Shown here: positions 1 through 63,135 of the stretch, piece by piece
Layout of the letters: each line of letters begins with the position of its first letter
Position numbering within the stretch: the first letter of the stretch is position 1
Assembly: GCA_034440575.1 (NCBI GenBank)
Contig: JAOTOL010001615.1
Location: forward strand, 459,501 to 523,500
Length of the DNA stretch: 64,000 nucleotides
DNA from: Imbricaverruca yamaguchii
Taxonomy: Eukaryota; Arthropoda; Thecostraca; Neoverrucidae
Reading direction: 5' to 3'
Notes under the pieces: model-generated
Databases searched by the model: none
Seen by the model: the letters and a program-made list of their open reading frames with translations, nothing else
Told to the model about the DNA's origin: nothing
Translations under genes and position numbers: made by a program

Positions 1-670
1 AGGGATATTCTCAAGTTTCCAAGCTGAAAACCAAATATGTAAAAATGAGTGTGCTGGTTGGTGCGACTGTACGCTCTAAACATATCTGTTTTATATTGCA
101 ATTTCTGCATTAATTAAGCAAATGGAGTTGACGATTGAATTCGCTATCACAGGTTGCATAACTAACTCTATATCATATAACTATATTTAACATAAATAGC
201 CCGCACTGCGACGCTGACTGCCGATTGCTGAGTTAGTGCCCAATGTTAAAGGGACAATATCGAGCATCATCATTGGACAGCATTAATCACCAGCACCAGT
301 TAGGCACACATGAAACACCAACCCACCCGTGTGCGTTCCTTTCCATTCTTTTTTATTGGCCGATCAGGCCTCCCTCTGTATATTTATTTGAGCCCAGGTT
401 TCCGACGATGCCGTGAGCCCCGATGCTAAGGTATGTCTACCCGCAGCCTCATAGCCGAAAGCATAGTTGAAAAGCCTTAGAGCGCATGCCCGACCCCTTT
501 CTTCACGAACTTTTATCCGAGGAGCGCGAGGGAAGCATTTCAAAGTACCTTACTTCAGACGGCACTTTTCTTCAATGTGTCTCACTGCCCGATTGTGTTC
601 GCAACACGACACCCCGACACCGCCATGTATGGAACTACTGTCAAGCAACACTCTGAATTCAATTTTCGAC
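1..670. other. Intron 8 / downstream sequence, no gene recognised
   Basis: Mixed-composition unique DNA. I looked for the next VWD exon on the minus strand (the CGLCGN-type motif) and found none. Confidence 0.5.
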
Positions 671-865
671 GAACTCCTCACGGCCCCATCGACCTCACAG
701 CAGTCTCACAAGTGGCACCCTGACAGAGGCTGAACATCGACGAACAATTTTCGACGAACTCCTCACGGCCCATCGACCTCACAGCAGTCTCACGAGCGGT
801 ACCTTGACAGAAGCTGAACGGGTCCTCACGGCCCATCGACCTCACAGCAGTCTCACGAGCGGTAC

Positions 866-888
<23 letters not shown>
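671..888 (-). repeat. Exon-end/donor-spanning tandem repeat, intron 8
   Basis: About three copies. The two nearest the exon are 63 bp apart; the third is about 84 bp further and diverged. Each carries, on the minus strand, the last 20 or so bases of the VWD exon (TTCAGCTTCTGTCAAG) followed by a donor-like GTACCGC or GTGCCAC. The exon-proximal junction is taken as the functional one because it directly continues the VWD reading frame. Confidence 0.85.
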
Positions 889-52010
<51,122 letters not shown>

Positions 52011-52040
52011 CTCGAGCGAAGTGCGGCGAACAGCGGTCAC

Positions 52041-53224
52041 CTGGGAAAACAGCGCAGAACAACTCGTGTCAGTTGAGCCCACTTTGTCGGAGCAGATCAG
52101 ATCGCACAGGGGAGGGCTGTGGCAGCGCCGTACGGGCTGCGGAGGTGGTCGGCGTGGGCCAGGTCGTCAGGTCGAATAGACGGCGTCAGAGGGACCGATC
52201 CGAGCATGGATCGACGCTCGAGGCTGCGAACACCGATCGAGCCGTGTCGCCTCGTGGCGAGCTCCCTCCGGTATGAGTGAGGCCGTCAGGTCTCACTCAT
52301 ACTAACGTCAGATCAGCACGGCACGGGGGTTCTGCAGTTGCGCCGAGAGGTAGGCTATCAGAGCTGGCTGCTGTTTATACGTGCAGCATCTCGGTCGGAC
52401 CAAGTCACCCGAGATGAACGGAAATTAACCACAGACACTTGCATTCTTTTCCTCGACGACTGCGTGTGCTAGACCGGTGCGATGGTCGCCATCACGTTGT
52501 GCTGCTGATGTTGGCTGGCCGTCTGCACAGACGTGTGCAGCTGATGTTGGCTCATCAGCTGCATCGACTGTCTGGTGGCCAAGGTCGGAGGTGTGGAGGC
52601 AGGCCCGGGTAGGAGCCAGTGTGACGCTGCGGTGTCGCTGTTTGACACAGGGACCGGCCGCGGCGAGACAGGTCAGGCGGTGCCGCCGTCACACAGCCGC
52701 AGCCAGTACCGCAGAGCGAACCGGAACACCACCGCCGAACTATCACGATGCCAACTACGGCGAACTACGGTGCACCGAGCACCCCGTCTCGCGTCGACGC
52801 ACGCCATCTGCGCGGTCTGGCGCAGCGGATACATTATGAAATCGCTGCGGCGACGGTAAATAGCAACAGCGAGCAGCCACTTACCGACAACAATTAATTA
52901 AAATGCAGCTATCTGCGCGCTTGCATCACGGCAGACGCGTGCTGGCCGGTGATCGCCATCGTGCACATTACGCCGACTAATGAGTGCTGATGGGCAGTTA
53001 GGCGCCGTGAAGACATATCCGACAAGTCGCGCCCACGCAACGCCGCAGTTATAATATCCAAATCGCAGATTGGCCGGCCGAAAATATCCACAGTCGTCCA
53101 CAGTGGTGGGGGAACGACGCGACGCGAACTGCGAGGCGACCTTGCGAGGGGGCCGAGCTGGCCAAGGAGCGGCCGGCCCGGCGGACGGCGACAAGCCCGA
53201 CGTCGACCGGGCCTGGCGGCAAAC
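52041..53224. other. Upstream sequence or 5'UTR intron
   Basis: Starts at the strong acceptor just upstream of the ATG exon. GC-rich from 52080. A stem-loop with 11-bp perfect arms (GTATGAGTGAG / CTCACTCATAC) lies at 52271-52302. No upstream non-coding exon can be defined by sequence alone. Confidence 0.45.
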
Positions 53225-53395
53225 GTCGATCACGACGGTGGCAAGCGTCGATCACGACGGTGACAAGCGTCAAACATGACGGTGGCAAGCGTCAAACACG
53301 ACGGTGACAAGCGTCAAACATGACGGTGGCAAGCGTCAAACATGACGGTGGCAAGCGTCAAACACGACGGTGGCAAGCGTCCAACACCACGGCGT
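53225..53395. repeat. 22-bp minisatellite
   Basis: About seven copies of GACGGTGGCAAGCGTCAAAC with CA/AT/AC ends. Confidence 0.95.
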
Positions 53396-53907
53396 CCGGG
53401 GCGAACAGAGTGTCTCGCGAGAAACGCGACGCGCACAGCGACTGTCGGGTCGCGTGCCCGCAGCGGCCTGCTTACCACCACCCACCTACCTGAGCACCGG
53501 ACGACGCTGACCGCACCAGCACCACCTGCACCACACTGTCGTGCCGTCACGAGCGGCAGCCGGCTGCGCGCACGCCGCGCCCTGGGCGGCCGTACGGACG
53601 CGACGGCTCTCGGCGCGAGACTGGCGACTAGCCGGCCGGTGGTCGGCGGTCGGCGGTCGGCGGTCGGCGAGGTGACCCGGCGGCGGTCGGCGGTGCCGCG
53701 CGCGCCGGCCGCGCCGCCGCCGCGCCCGCCAGCGCGCCGGCCGCCGCCGATGTCGCCCGATAGCCGGCTATAATGGCCCGAAAGTCATCAGCCGGCCGGC
53801 GGATGATGGATCGGTGCATTTGTCTTGTCTGCGCCGACATGGGCGACAAAGTGGCCGGCCGCGTGCGCGGCCGCCGGCCCACCTGCGGCCGCGCGGGCCG
53901 GCGACAC
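53396..53907. other. CpG-rich unique sequence
   Basis: Includes CGGCGGTCGG short repeats near 53640-53690. No gene. Confidence 0.4.
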
Positions 53908-55100
53908 TGCGCGAGATGCGTCGGCTGGGCCGGCGACACTGCGCGAGACGCGTCAGTTGGGTGGGGGACAGTGCGCGAGACGCGTCAGCTGGGCCGGCGA
54001 CACTGCGCGAGACGCGTCAGCTGGATGGGGGACAGTGCGCGAGACGCGTCGGCTGGGTGGGCGACACTGCGCGAGACGCGTCGGCTGGGTGGGGGACATT
54101 GCGCGAGACGCGTCGGCTGGACCGGCGACACTGCGCGAGACGCGTCAGCTGGGTGGGGGACATTGCGCGAGACGCGTCGGCTGGGTGTGCGACACTGCGC
54201 GAGACGCGTCAGCTGGGTGGGGGACACTGCGCGAGACGCGTCGGCTGGGTGGGCGACACTGCGCGAGACGCGTCGGCTGGGTGGGCGACACTGCGCGAGA
54301 CGCGTCAGCTGGGTGGGGGACACTGCGCGAGACGCGTCGGCTGGGTGGGCGACACTGCGCGAGACGCGTCAGCTGGGTGGGGGACACTGCGCGAGACGCG
54401 TCGGCTGGGTGGGCGACACTGCGCGAGACGCGTCAGCTGGGTGGGCGACACTGCGCGAGACTCGTCGGCTGGGTGGGCGACACTGCGCGAGACGCGCCGG
54501 TTGGGTGGGCGACACTGCGCGAGACGCGTCGGCTGGGTGGGGGACACTGAGCGAGACGCGTCGGCTGGGTGGGGGACACTGCGCGAGACGCGTCGGCTGG
54601 GTGGGCGACACTGCGCGAGACGCGTCGGCTGGGTGGGGGACACTGCGCGAGACGCGTCGGCTGGGTCGGGGACACTGAGCGAGACGCGTCGGCTGGGGGT
54701 GGGCGACACTGCGCGAGACAGGTCGGTTGGGTGGGCGACACTGCGCGTGAAGCGTCGGCTGGGTGGGCGACACTGCGCGAGACAGGTCGGTTGGGTGGGC
54801 GACACTGCGCGAGACGCGTCGGCTGGGTGGGCGACACTGCGCGAGACAGGTCGGTTGGGTGGGCGACACTGAGCGAGACGCGTCGGCTGGGTGGGGGACA
54901 CTGAGCGAGACGCGTCGGCTGGGTGGGGGACACTGTGCGGGACGCGTCGGTTGGGGGTGGGCGACACTGTGGGACGCGTCGGCTGGGTGGGGGACACTGT
55001 GCGTGACGCGTCGGTTGGGGGTGGGCGACACTGAGCGAGACGCGTCGGCTGGGTGGGCGACACTGCGCGAGACGCGTCGACTGGGGGTGGGCGACACTAC
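53908..55100. repeat. 32-bp minisatellite
   Basis: About 37 copies of CTGGGTGGGCGACACTGCGC followed by GAGACGCGTCGG. ACGCGT is present in most units. Variants increase toward 54700-55100. Confidence 0.97.
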
Positions 55101-56439
55101 GCGCGCTTCCGCGGCGCCGTCGCCTATCGCCACCGGCTCGATCTGGCGGCCGGCGCTGCAACTCGACACGCTGACCTGGTACTCCGGCGCATGCGGCGGC
55201 GTACGCGGCTCGCGTCGGCCGGCCGCCGGAACTGTCAGGTCGGCGCCGGACGGTGACCTCACGAGCCCGGTATCCGCGCCTATCTGGCCGCGCCAAACAG
55301 TCGCCTCGCGACGCGCCGACAGCGCTTTTGAGTTTTAAACATCGCCGCGTCGGCCGACCGCCGGGCCAGACGAACGCAGCGTCTTGGCGCGGCCCCTAAC
55401 GCATGCTTCCAGGTCAGTTGCGGTGGCTCGGCTGATGCAGAAGTCTTTGTTCCCTCTGTCAACAGCTGTGACGTGGCGTGCGTTTCGCACGTTTTGCGGG
55501 TGTCCATCGTTCACACACGGTCTCCAACACTCAGTTGATCGATTTGACTCGCGGCGTGAAAGTTGCTGACAAACGCAAAACTGTTAGATCATTGTTCTCC
55601 AGGTTCTTGCTTTCGTACTCCGAACAAAAACAAATCACGTAGGACCTAAACATCAGCTATTGCATGCACGTTTTCGTCGCTTTCCTCTGATAGGACATGA
55701 ATCAGGCACGGACGCAAGTTTAGGCAAAGGCGTAAATGTCGGAAGCTTGCCGCGACATACTTGCACGGCAGGTGTTAGTGTTTCGTGACACACGGGCGAT
55801 ATATAGGTCACGTTAGTCACAACCACTGTATCACGTCAGTACGACACTCGTATCACATTACTTCAGATGCTTGTGCATGACTGTACGACCACCACGGATA
55901 AGGGCACAATTTCTGAGGAACAGAACACCGGGGACAACCTGTTTATTTCGGCTGTATGTGAGCAGCGGATGAACCATAGGGCACATCCTCTAAATTTCTG
56001 GACTCAGAACCACATTACTGCATACACCACTGTTGGATTGGTAGTGACATTCTCATGCACCGCCAACGTCTAATGCAACCATAAACTTTATTATAAAACC
56101 ACAGTCTGACGCAGAGATGGAACTTTATTTTAAAAAAGACAACTTTCCGGTGCTCAGGGACATCCAACCAACATTACACTCTCCACCTCTGCCTCTTCCT
56201 CTGCCTCTGTCTCTGTCTCTGTCTCTGTCTCTGGCACTGTCTCTTGACTGACCAACATACCAGACGAGCGAATTAAATACCATAGAACCCGTCCTCAGTC
56301 CGTCATGATGCAAGCACGTTAGGATTCCGGCCAGCTGGCGCGCGCCTCGGATCACCGGGTGCGGCGGCGCATTTGCACCATCGCCCGCCGACTATCGAAA
56401 GAGCAATAATCACGTCGGCCGGCGCTGCCGTCGCGCTCC
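55101..56439. other. Unique upstream sequence
   Basis: CpG-rich to 55400, AT-richer after. A CTGTCT hexamer run lies at about 56190-56246. No gene recognised. Confidence 0.4.
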
Positions 56440-56760
56440 GCAGTCGGCAGCTGGTCGCGCAGCTTCTGCAGGGCGGCAGCCGGCGGCTGGTCGCGCAGCT
56501 TCTGCAGGGCGGCAGCCGGCGGCTGGTCGCGCAGCTTCTGCAGGGCGGCAGCCGGCGGCTGGTCGCGCAGCTTCTATCGGGCGGCAGCCGGCGGCTGGTC
56601 GCGCAGCTTCTGTCGGACGGCAGACCGCAGCTGGTCGCGCAGCTTCTGTCGGACGGCAGCCGGCAGCTGGTCGCGCAGCTTCTATCGTGCAGCAACCTGG
56701 ATCTGGTCGCGCAGCTTCTGTCGGACGGCGGCCGACAGCTGGTCGCGCAGCCGGCGAGCC
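56440..56760. repeat. 36-bp minisatellite
   Basis: About eight copies of GGCTGGTCGCGCAGCTTCTG + CAGGGCGGCAGCCGGC. Later units have TCGGACGG in place of CAGGGCGG. Confidence 0.95.
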
Positions 56761-57334
56761 GGTGCTACTCGACAGGCGCGACCGAACCCCGCCGCTTCCG
56801 TCGCCAGCGATGCCGCTCGCTCTCAGTGATTGTTGGACGTGTGATGTGACGTGGGATGTGACGTGTGATGTGACGTGGGAGATGTCGCCTCGCTCCAAGA
56901 CGGGGGCGGCGCGTCACGAGCGCAGAACGTCTGCGCGCGACGGGCCGACAGCGGCCGCCTCGCGCCAGAACGGTGCGCCCAGCCGGACCTGACGGAGACA
57001 TTCTTGCGCACTGCTTGCTATCTCGGCGCGCCATCATCGCAGGCCTGGTGGTGTCGTTTGTTGGGGGGGGGGCGGTGGATGGGCGCCGGGAGTCGCGCCA
57101 GTGAGGGGGCCGCGGCGCCAGGCGCCAGGCGGCGAGCCGAGTCCGGCGACGCGGTGGTGGCGGCTCGGTCGCGTCACGACCTTGTCGGGCCAGGTCATTA
57201 GCATACGGCGGAGTGGAGGGTCGCCGCGCAGGGCGGCCGCCCGAGCAGCGCCGGCGCCGGCCGGTCAGCTTCGCGCCGGCGCCGGCGCCGCGGCCACTCA
57301 ACACGGCGACGACCAGGAGTCGCGGCAACAGCCG
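56761..57334. other. CpG-rich unique sequence
   Basis: Contains GTGATGTGACGTGGGATGTG near 56840-56880 and a G10-12 run near 57062. No gene recognised. Confidence 0.4.
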
Positions 57335-58015
57335 GCAGACAGCTGGGGTCACCGCCGATACCAGGGCTCCACCGCACACCGGCATCACACACCACAGCCG
57401 ACACCAAGGCTCCATCCCACACCGGCATCACACACCACAGCCGACTCCACACCGGCATCTCACACCACAGCCGGCACCAAGGCTCCATCCCACACTGGCA
57501 TCACACACCACAGCCGACTCCAGGGCTCCACCGCACACCGGCATCACACACCACAGCCGACTCCACACCGGCATCTCACACCACAGCCGGCACCATGGCT
57601 CCATCCCACACTGGCATCACACACCACAGCCGACACCAGGGCTCCACCGCACACCGGCATCACACACCACAGCCGACTCCACACCGGCATCTCACACCAC
57701 AGCCGGCACCATGGCTCCATCCCACACTGGCATCACACACCACAGCCGACACCAGGGCTCCACCGCACACCGGCATCACACACCACAGCCGACTCCACAC
57801 CGGCATCTCACACCACAGCCGGCACCATGGCTCCATCCCACACTGGCATCACACACCACAGCCGACACCAGGAGTCCACGCCACAGTGGACACCAGGATC
57901 CTACACCACAGCCGACACCAGGATCCTACACCACAGCCGACACCAGGAGTCCACACCACAGCCGACACCAGGAGTCCACACCACAGGCGACACCAGGAGT
58001 CCACACCACTAGGAT
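57335..58015. repeat. About 38-bp repeat with 117-bp higher-order period
   Basis: Units share GGCATCACACACCACAGCCG. Three successive 117-bp blocks are marked by CACCATGGCTCCATCCCACA at about 57590, 57707 and 57824. Confidence 0.95.
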
Positions 58016-58636
58016 CAGGATCCCATACCGCAGCCTATAGAGCTGGGACCGCAGCCGATATTAGAAAATCAACGACCGTCCGATAGCCTGCAACAACACA
58101 CGCCAAGGCGTTCGGGCAGCCTTGCGTGGTGCGGTACGGCAAGTGGAAGTTGTCATCACGACAGATGTGGACGGGTGCACGCTTCCATGTTCTGTCGTGG
58201 TCGAATGCGACATCTGACCGGGAGCCCTTGATGTGACAAATATGTGTCCGATGCGACATGCTTGTTACATTCGCTGCTTTGAAGGCATTTGGAGGATGTG
58301 CTCTGAAAGGGCATTTGTCGTGCGCCAGAGTGCCGGAGGCGGCCGGGTTGCTGGCCACGAAGCAGCCTGGAGTGACAAGGGATGTGGCAGTGGCAGTGGG
58401 TGGCCCGGGACGAGATCCAATTAGCCAGAAACGACATGGAAGCGACCCACTGTGGCCAGTGTTGACGGATCACACGCAAATGCGAGTATGTGAACAATGC
58501 ATAGCGTGGCTCCGAAATGGTGGATTTATACTTCCGTGGACTTCGTTTTGTTTCGACAACCTGGACCGAATATTCGTTTTCCCGAGCACCGGGAGGCCAA
58601 TGGAGCGTAGCACGAGCTGATAGGCAACCGCCCAGG
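58016..58636. other. Unique upstream sequence
   Basis: Nothing recognised on either strand. Confidence 0.45.
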
Positions 58637-58935
58637 CCCGAGAGCCCGGCTCGAGAGCCCGGCCCAAGTGCTCGGCGCGAGAGCACGGCCTGAGAGGCCG
58701 GACCGAGTGCTCAGGCCCAGAGCCTGGCCCGAGAGCCCGGCCCGAGTGCCCGGCGCGAGAGCCCGGCCTGAGAGGACGGCACGAGTGTCCAGGCCAGAGA
58801 GCCCGGCCCGAGAGCCCGGCCGGAGTGCCCGGCCCGAGTGCCCGGCCCGACAGCCTGGCCCGAGAGCCTGGACCGAGAGCCCGGCCCGACAGCCTGGCCC
58901 GAGAGCCTGGACCGAGAGCCTGGCCCGAGCGGCAG
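58637..58935. repeat. Degenerate 12/24-bp repeat
   Basis: Copies of CCCGAGAGCCCGGC and CCCGAGTGCCCGGC in irregular order. Confidence 0.85.
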
Positions 58936-60003
58936 GCAGCCGAGTTGACACCGGTCGAGTCCAGCTGACGCGGCCGGGCCAGCCGGCACAGCACGTGTCC
59001 GACCAGCGGGTGCGGCACGTGCAACACGAGAGCCGATCGATCACACTTTGGCAAACGGGACAATTAGGCAAGGCCGGCGGTGGGTCGGCTGGCGCGGCGA
59101 CCTCTGTGAAGTGATCTGAGAGCGGTCATCCCGCGCACCCGGTGTCTCCGACGGGCGCGCGGCCGAACCGTCGAGCACCACCGGCTGGCCACCCGGCCGC
59201 CCTGATGAAGCAACCACGCGCCGCGCCGCCGCTCCGTTGTTCTCTCTGATTTATTTTACGATCCGTTTATGTCGAATGTTGGCAGCCGATACGGAGCGAC
59301 ACGCGGCAACACAATGCGGCCGAGGGAAATGCGGCGAGCGAACGCAGCCCAGTTGGAGAGCGACACCGTGGCCGATACAAAGCGGCGGTGCGGGGACTCG
59401 CCTGCTACAAAGTTGCCACCCGCGCGGCCACGGCGGAGCAGCGAAACAAGCGGAACAGAAGCGGTCGGCCGGAAGTGCGCAGAGGCGCCAAATCTGCGGG
59501 AAAGGTTTGACGTGGCGGCGAGGCCGGGCGTCATAACAGAGGCGGCACCAAGCGCTTCACAATCGGGGCACCAAGCGCTGGTGGATGCACGCAGCGGCAG
59601 GCGTAGCAGACCGGCACACTGCCGCGGAGAGCTCGTCACAGCGCACCTCACCAGGCGACCAAGCTGGACGGAGCACGTACGATGTCCTCTGCCAATGCGC
59701 TGACGCTCCTTTCGTGAACATTATACGAGCGCTCACCGAGTTGAGCTCATTGCTCAGTGTAAAAGAACCAGCTCGATAACAATGACTAGTGCTTCGTTTC
59801 ATATGAAGGCTAATCATCTGGGACGTCCTTGACGTATTCGACTATTTTGTGTCGAAGGTGCATTCTCGTTATCTTAACGTCTGTCATTCACAGTTGACTG
59901 ACGACCGAGTCGCGTCCAATCCGACGTATTTCTACGTTCATATTTCATTGGGACGCTCATATCTCCGAACATCTGACCACTGCGTAACTAGTGAGCGGCC
60001 GAT
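58936..60003. other. Unique upstream sequence
   Basis: CpG-rich to about 59700, AT-richer after. No gene recognised. Confidence 0.4.
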
Positions 60004-60346
60004 AACATGACATGGACTCGGACGGCATCACGTGGTGGAGCGCGACAACACAACATGGACTCGGACGGCATCACGTGGTGGAGCGCGACAACACAACATG
60101 GACTCGGACGGCACCACGTGGCGGAGCGCGACAACACAACATGGACTCGGACGGTACCACGTGGTGGAGCGCGACAACACAACATGGACTCGGACGGCAT
60201 CACGTGGTGGAGCGCGACAACACAACATGGACTCGGACGGCACCACGTGGTGGAGCGCGACAACACAACATGGACTCGGACGGCACCACGTGGTGGAGCG
60301 CGACAACACAACATGGACTCGGACGGCACCACGTGGTGGTGCCTGA
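60004..60346. repeat. 43-bp minisatellite carrying E-boxes
   Basis: Eight copies of ATGGACTCGGACGGCATCAC + GTGGTGGAGCGCGACAACACAAC. Every unit contains the palindromic E-box CACGTG. It lies about 8 kb upstream of the start codon. Confidence 0.97.
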
Positions 60347-60479
60347 CATCACGGCACAACAGCGACCACATCACGGAGCGTCCGGAAATATGCCTCCACA
60401 GAATCGGTGGCTCGGCTTGCCATCATCACGATTTGGCTGCCAAAGGAGCGCGCCGAGCTGTATTGACGGGTGACATCCA

Positions 60480-60712
60480 TCGCCGTTCTGCTCGGGGAGT
60501 ACATCCATGTACCGCTACTGGCAGGCGCTCCAGCCGTCACGGTTCTGCTGGGGAATACACCAATGTACCGCTACTGGCAGGTGCGCTAGTTATGACCGCT
60601 CTGCTCAGGGAGTCCACCCATGTACCGCTACTGGCAGGTGCGCTAGTTATGACCGCTCTGCTCAGGGAGTCCACCCATGTACCGCTACTGGCAGGTGCGC
60701 CGTCGTTCTGCA
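60480..60712. repeat. 57-bp tandem repeat, about four copies
   Basis: Units contain CATGTACCGCTACTGGCAGG. The last two full copies are identical. Confidence 0.95.
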
Positions 60713-61470
60713 TATGATGCAACTCGTCTTGCAGGTCTCACCACCGGACCCATATTCATCCAGGATTTCTTTCAAGTGGTGTTACGTAACCTCCAATTTG
60801 ACGAAAAACGACGGCGGCGGCACACTTTGATTCATTACACCTAGGGGAAACTCTATTCAATGTAATCCCCGACCCAGCCAATTTAGCGGTGCGCCATTCA
60901 TGCCACCGGCGAGTCCATTGACTACCTGGGTGGCGGCGCGCCAACCCCTTCTGGAAGACAACAATCTGTCAGCGGGTTGGGGTGGCTGGCGCCTGCCGGT
61001 ACCCCTGGCACCGACTCGCCGCCCCCCCCGCCCCTTCCCTCCCCGGCCCCCCGGCCCGACAGCACGCGCAGTCACCGGGCGTCGCTGACTCAGAGTCGGA
61101 GGAGGACTCGACGTGGAGTCAAATTTAGGGTCAGGCTCAGAACAGAATCAGATTCAGAATGAGAAGCCCGTGAGGGTAAGTCGGCTTATGTACAGTTAGG
61201 TTCGAAATTGAACTCAGATTCAGAGGAAGAACTAGAACTCATAGTTGAAGTTGAAGTTTAACTTGAAGTTGAACTCGGAGCCAGGGAAAGGTTTAAAGTC
61301 AAATGTTCTTCGGAGAAATCATGAACGTTACCGTAAGTGTTTGTAAGTGACAAAGTCAGAATCGGCATCCGAGGCACGGTCAAGGTCAGAGCCAACATAA
61401 AAATTGTATCTATAGCCACGGTCATATAAATTATCGATGGCATGGCCAATACCAACGCTTCAATCAGGAC
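60713..61470. other. Unique upstream sequence
   Basis: Contains a GAAGTTGAAGTT-type patch near 61245-61280. No gene recognised. Confidence 0.4.
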
Positions 61471-61487
61471 ATATACATATATATATA

Positions 61488-61521
<34 letters not shown>
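61471..61521. repeat. (TA)n microsatellite
   Basis: Interrupted TA run. Confidence 0.97.
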
Positions 61522-61522
<1 letters not shown>

Positions 61523-61781
61523 CCATCTTAAGTTACGCCTGATACATCTAGTGTATTTTAGGACGTATATGGAAATGACGCATTTCTTATTGAAACCTAG
61601 GCACAATTTAAGAAAGAAAGAACGATTGTACTGCAAGTACGTACTGACAGTGGACTGGTACACCCACATGGTATTTGTGTTTTCCCGCCAGGCATCCGTG
61701 TGCTAGCTGTCCTTTTATGGGCAATCAGCCAAGGAAGGCTCACACTCCCACGATAACGCGTGCAGCCGAATATGGTAAGCA

Positions 61782-62196
61782 TCAGATATGGGGTCGACAA
61801 TACAAATGATATCTGAAGCAATTTCTATGGCGAAGATGGTGCGATATACAAGCTACAACTGAAATGGCTGTCACTGAGGTTAAGGAAACGGTCATCAACT
61901 TGTCGCCGACTGACTTCATAGCCGCAATGACGAAGACCGTGACCCCGATGGACGTGATTGCAAAAATGTCGGTTAATACAGCAACCTGTTCCGCTTTAGC
62001 CTTGGGTGCCAAATCGCATCTGTTGTATATAAAATGCCTTGTTCAACATACCATGCACGAAAAGGTCGTGCTCATCAGTAGGCGTCCACATTGCAGTCTG
62101 CAAAGGTTTGCAACCAGCTGCCTCATGCCAAACATTGAAGCCTGATAAGGTGGCCGTCTCATAAGCGTAGGCCGAGTGAAGGAAATTTATCGCCAT
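61782..62196 (-). pseudogene. Possible decayed coding fragment, unidentified
   Basis: Two overlapping minus-strand frames look protein-like: one in 62196-62010 (contains FNVWHEAAGCKPLQTAMW) and one continuing 62012-61860 in another frame (starts MAPKAKAEQVAVLTDIF). This is consistent with a frameshift in an old coding sequence, perhaps from a mobile or viral-like element. No family recognised. Confidence 0.3.
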
Positions 62197-62952
62197 GCCA
62201 CGCGGGCAAATGCACTGCTTCGATCCGATGCGAACATCCGATGCTCTTCCGCACGGGGGAGTTATTTTTTTAGGCGTGCCGGACCATAAAGGTCATTTGC
62301 CCCGCCTTCAAAAGAACACATTACATATCTATCTATGAGAGCGAGTGTTACGATCAAGGTACAGGCAAGTGGACATTTACTTTGAAGGAATTTTACGTTA
62401 TAATTTGTGCGAAGTTTTTGGGTGCTGAAGGCGTTTGGTTGGGGACGTTTCCCTGATGTCTAGCTGGCTATAATTTTACTTTACTCCTCCACAAAATAAT
62501 TTGTGGTTTGGGTGGGGTAAGAGTGTTTTGAGAGTGTTGAGTTGATTTTGTCAGGGCGCCGGCTTTAGCCCACTCCTATCGAAGAGCACCGAGGGGTTTT
62601 TACCGTGTGGACAAGGAGGCAATTATCCACACCGCCTCTCACGCCGGCTACCGCGTGTTAGTTGTTAGTAGCTGGTTAGTCCAAGCATGCCGTGCAGGGC
62701 TGTCAGTTGGGTTAGAACAGTGTTTGTCAATTTGGCTCTTCTACGTCCACTGTTCCTCTGGGTAGCCATTTACGTTAGGAGTCGGAAGGCAAATCGGCTC
62801 ATCTACTTCCAACGGCTCCTCTGGGTAGTCGTTTTACGTTCTGCTACTTTTCTCCTCCGCACATGCCTTGTCGCACTTTCAGCCGCCACCGCAATGTTTA
62901 CATCGACTACCAATACGCCAAGTCCACACACAACACACCTGCTGTGCACGCT
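62197..62952. other. Unique upstream sequence
   Basis: A diverged direct duplication near 62740-62830 (CTTCTACGTCCACTGTTCCT / CATCTACTTCCAACGGCTCC). No gene. Confidence 0.4.
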
Positions 62953-63135
62953 GTGACGTCGTGACGTCGTACCGCCGTTACGTCGTGACGTCGTGACGCC
63001 GTGACGCCGTGACGCCGTGACGTCATGACGTCGTGACGCCGTGACGCCGTGACGCTGTGACGTCGTGACGCCGTGACGCCGTGACACCGTGACGCCGTAA
63101 CGCCGTGACGTCGTGACGCCGTGACGCCGTAACGT
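62953..63135. repeat. 8-bp array GTGACGCC / GTGACGTC
   Basis: About 21 units alternating GTGACGTC, GTGACGCC and rare variants. A perfect TGACGTCA occurs at about 63018. Confidence 0.95.

Noticed and set aside
53773..55296. Several 240-350 aa ORFs on both strands
   Set aside because: Translations of the 32-bp array.
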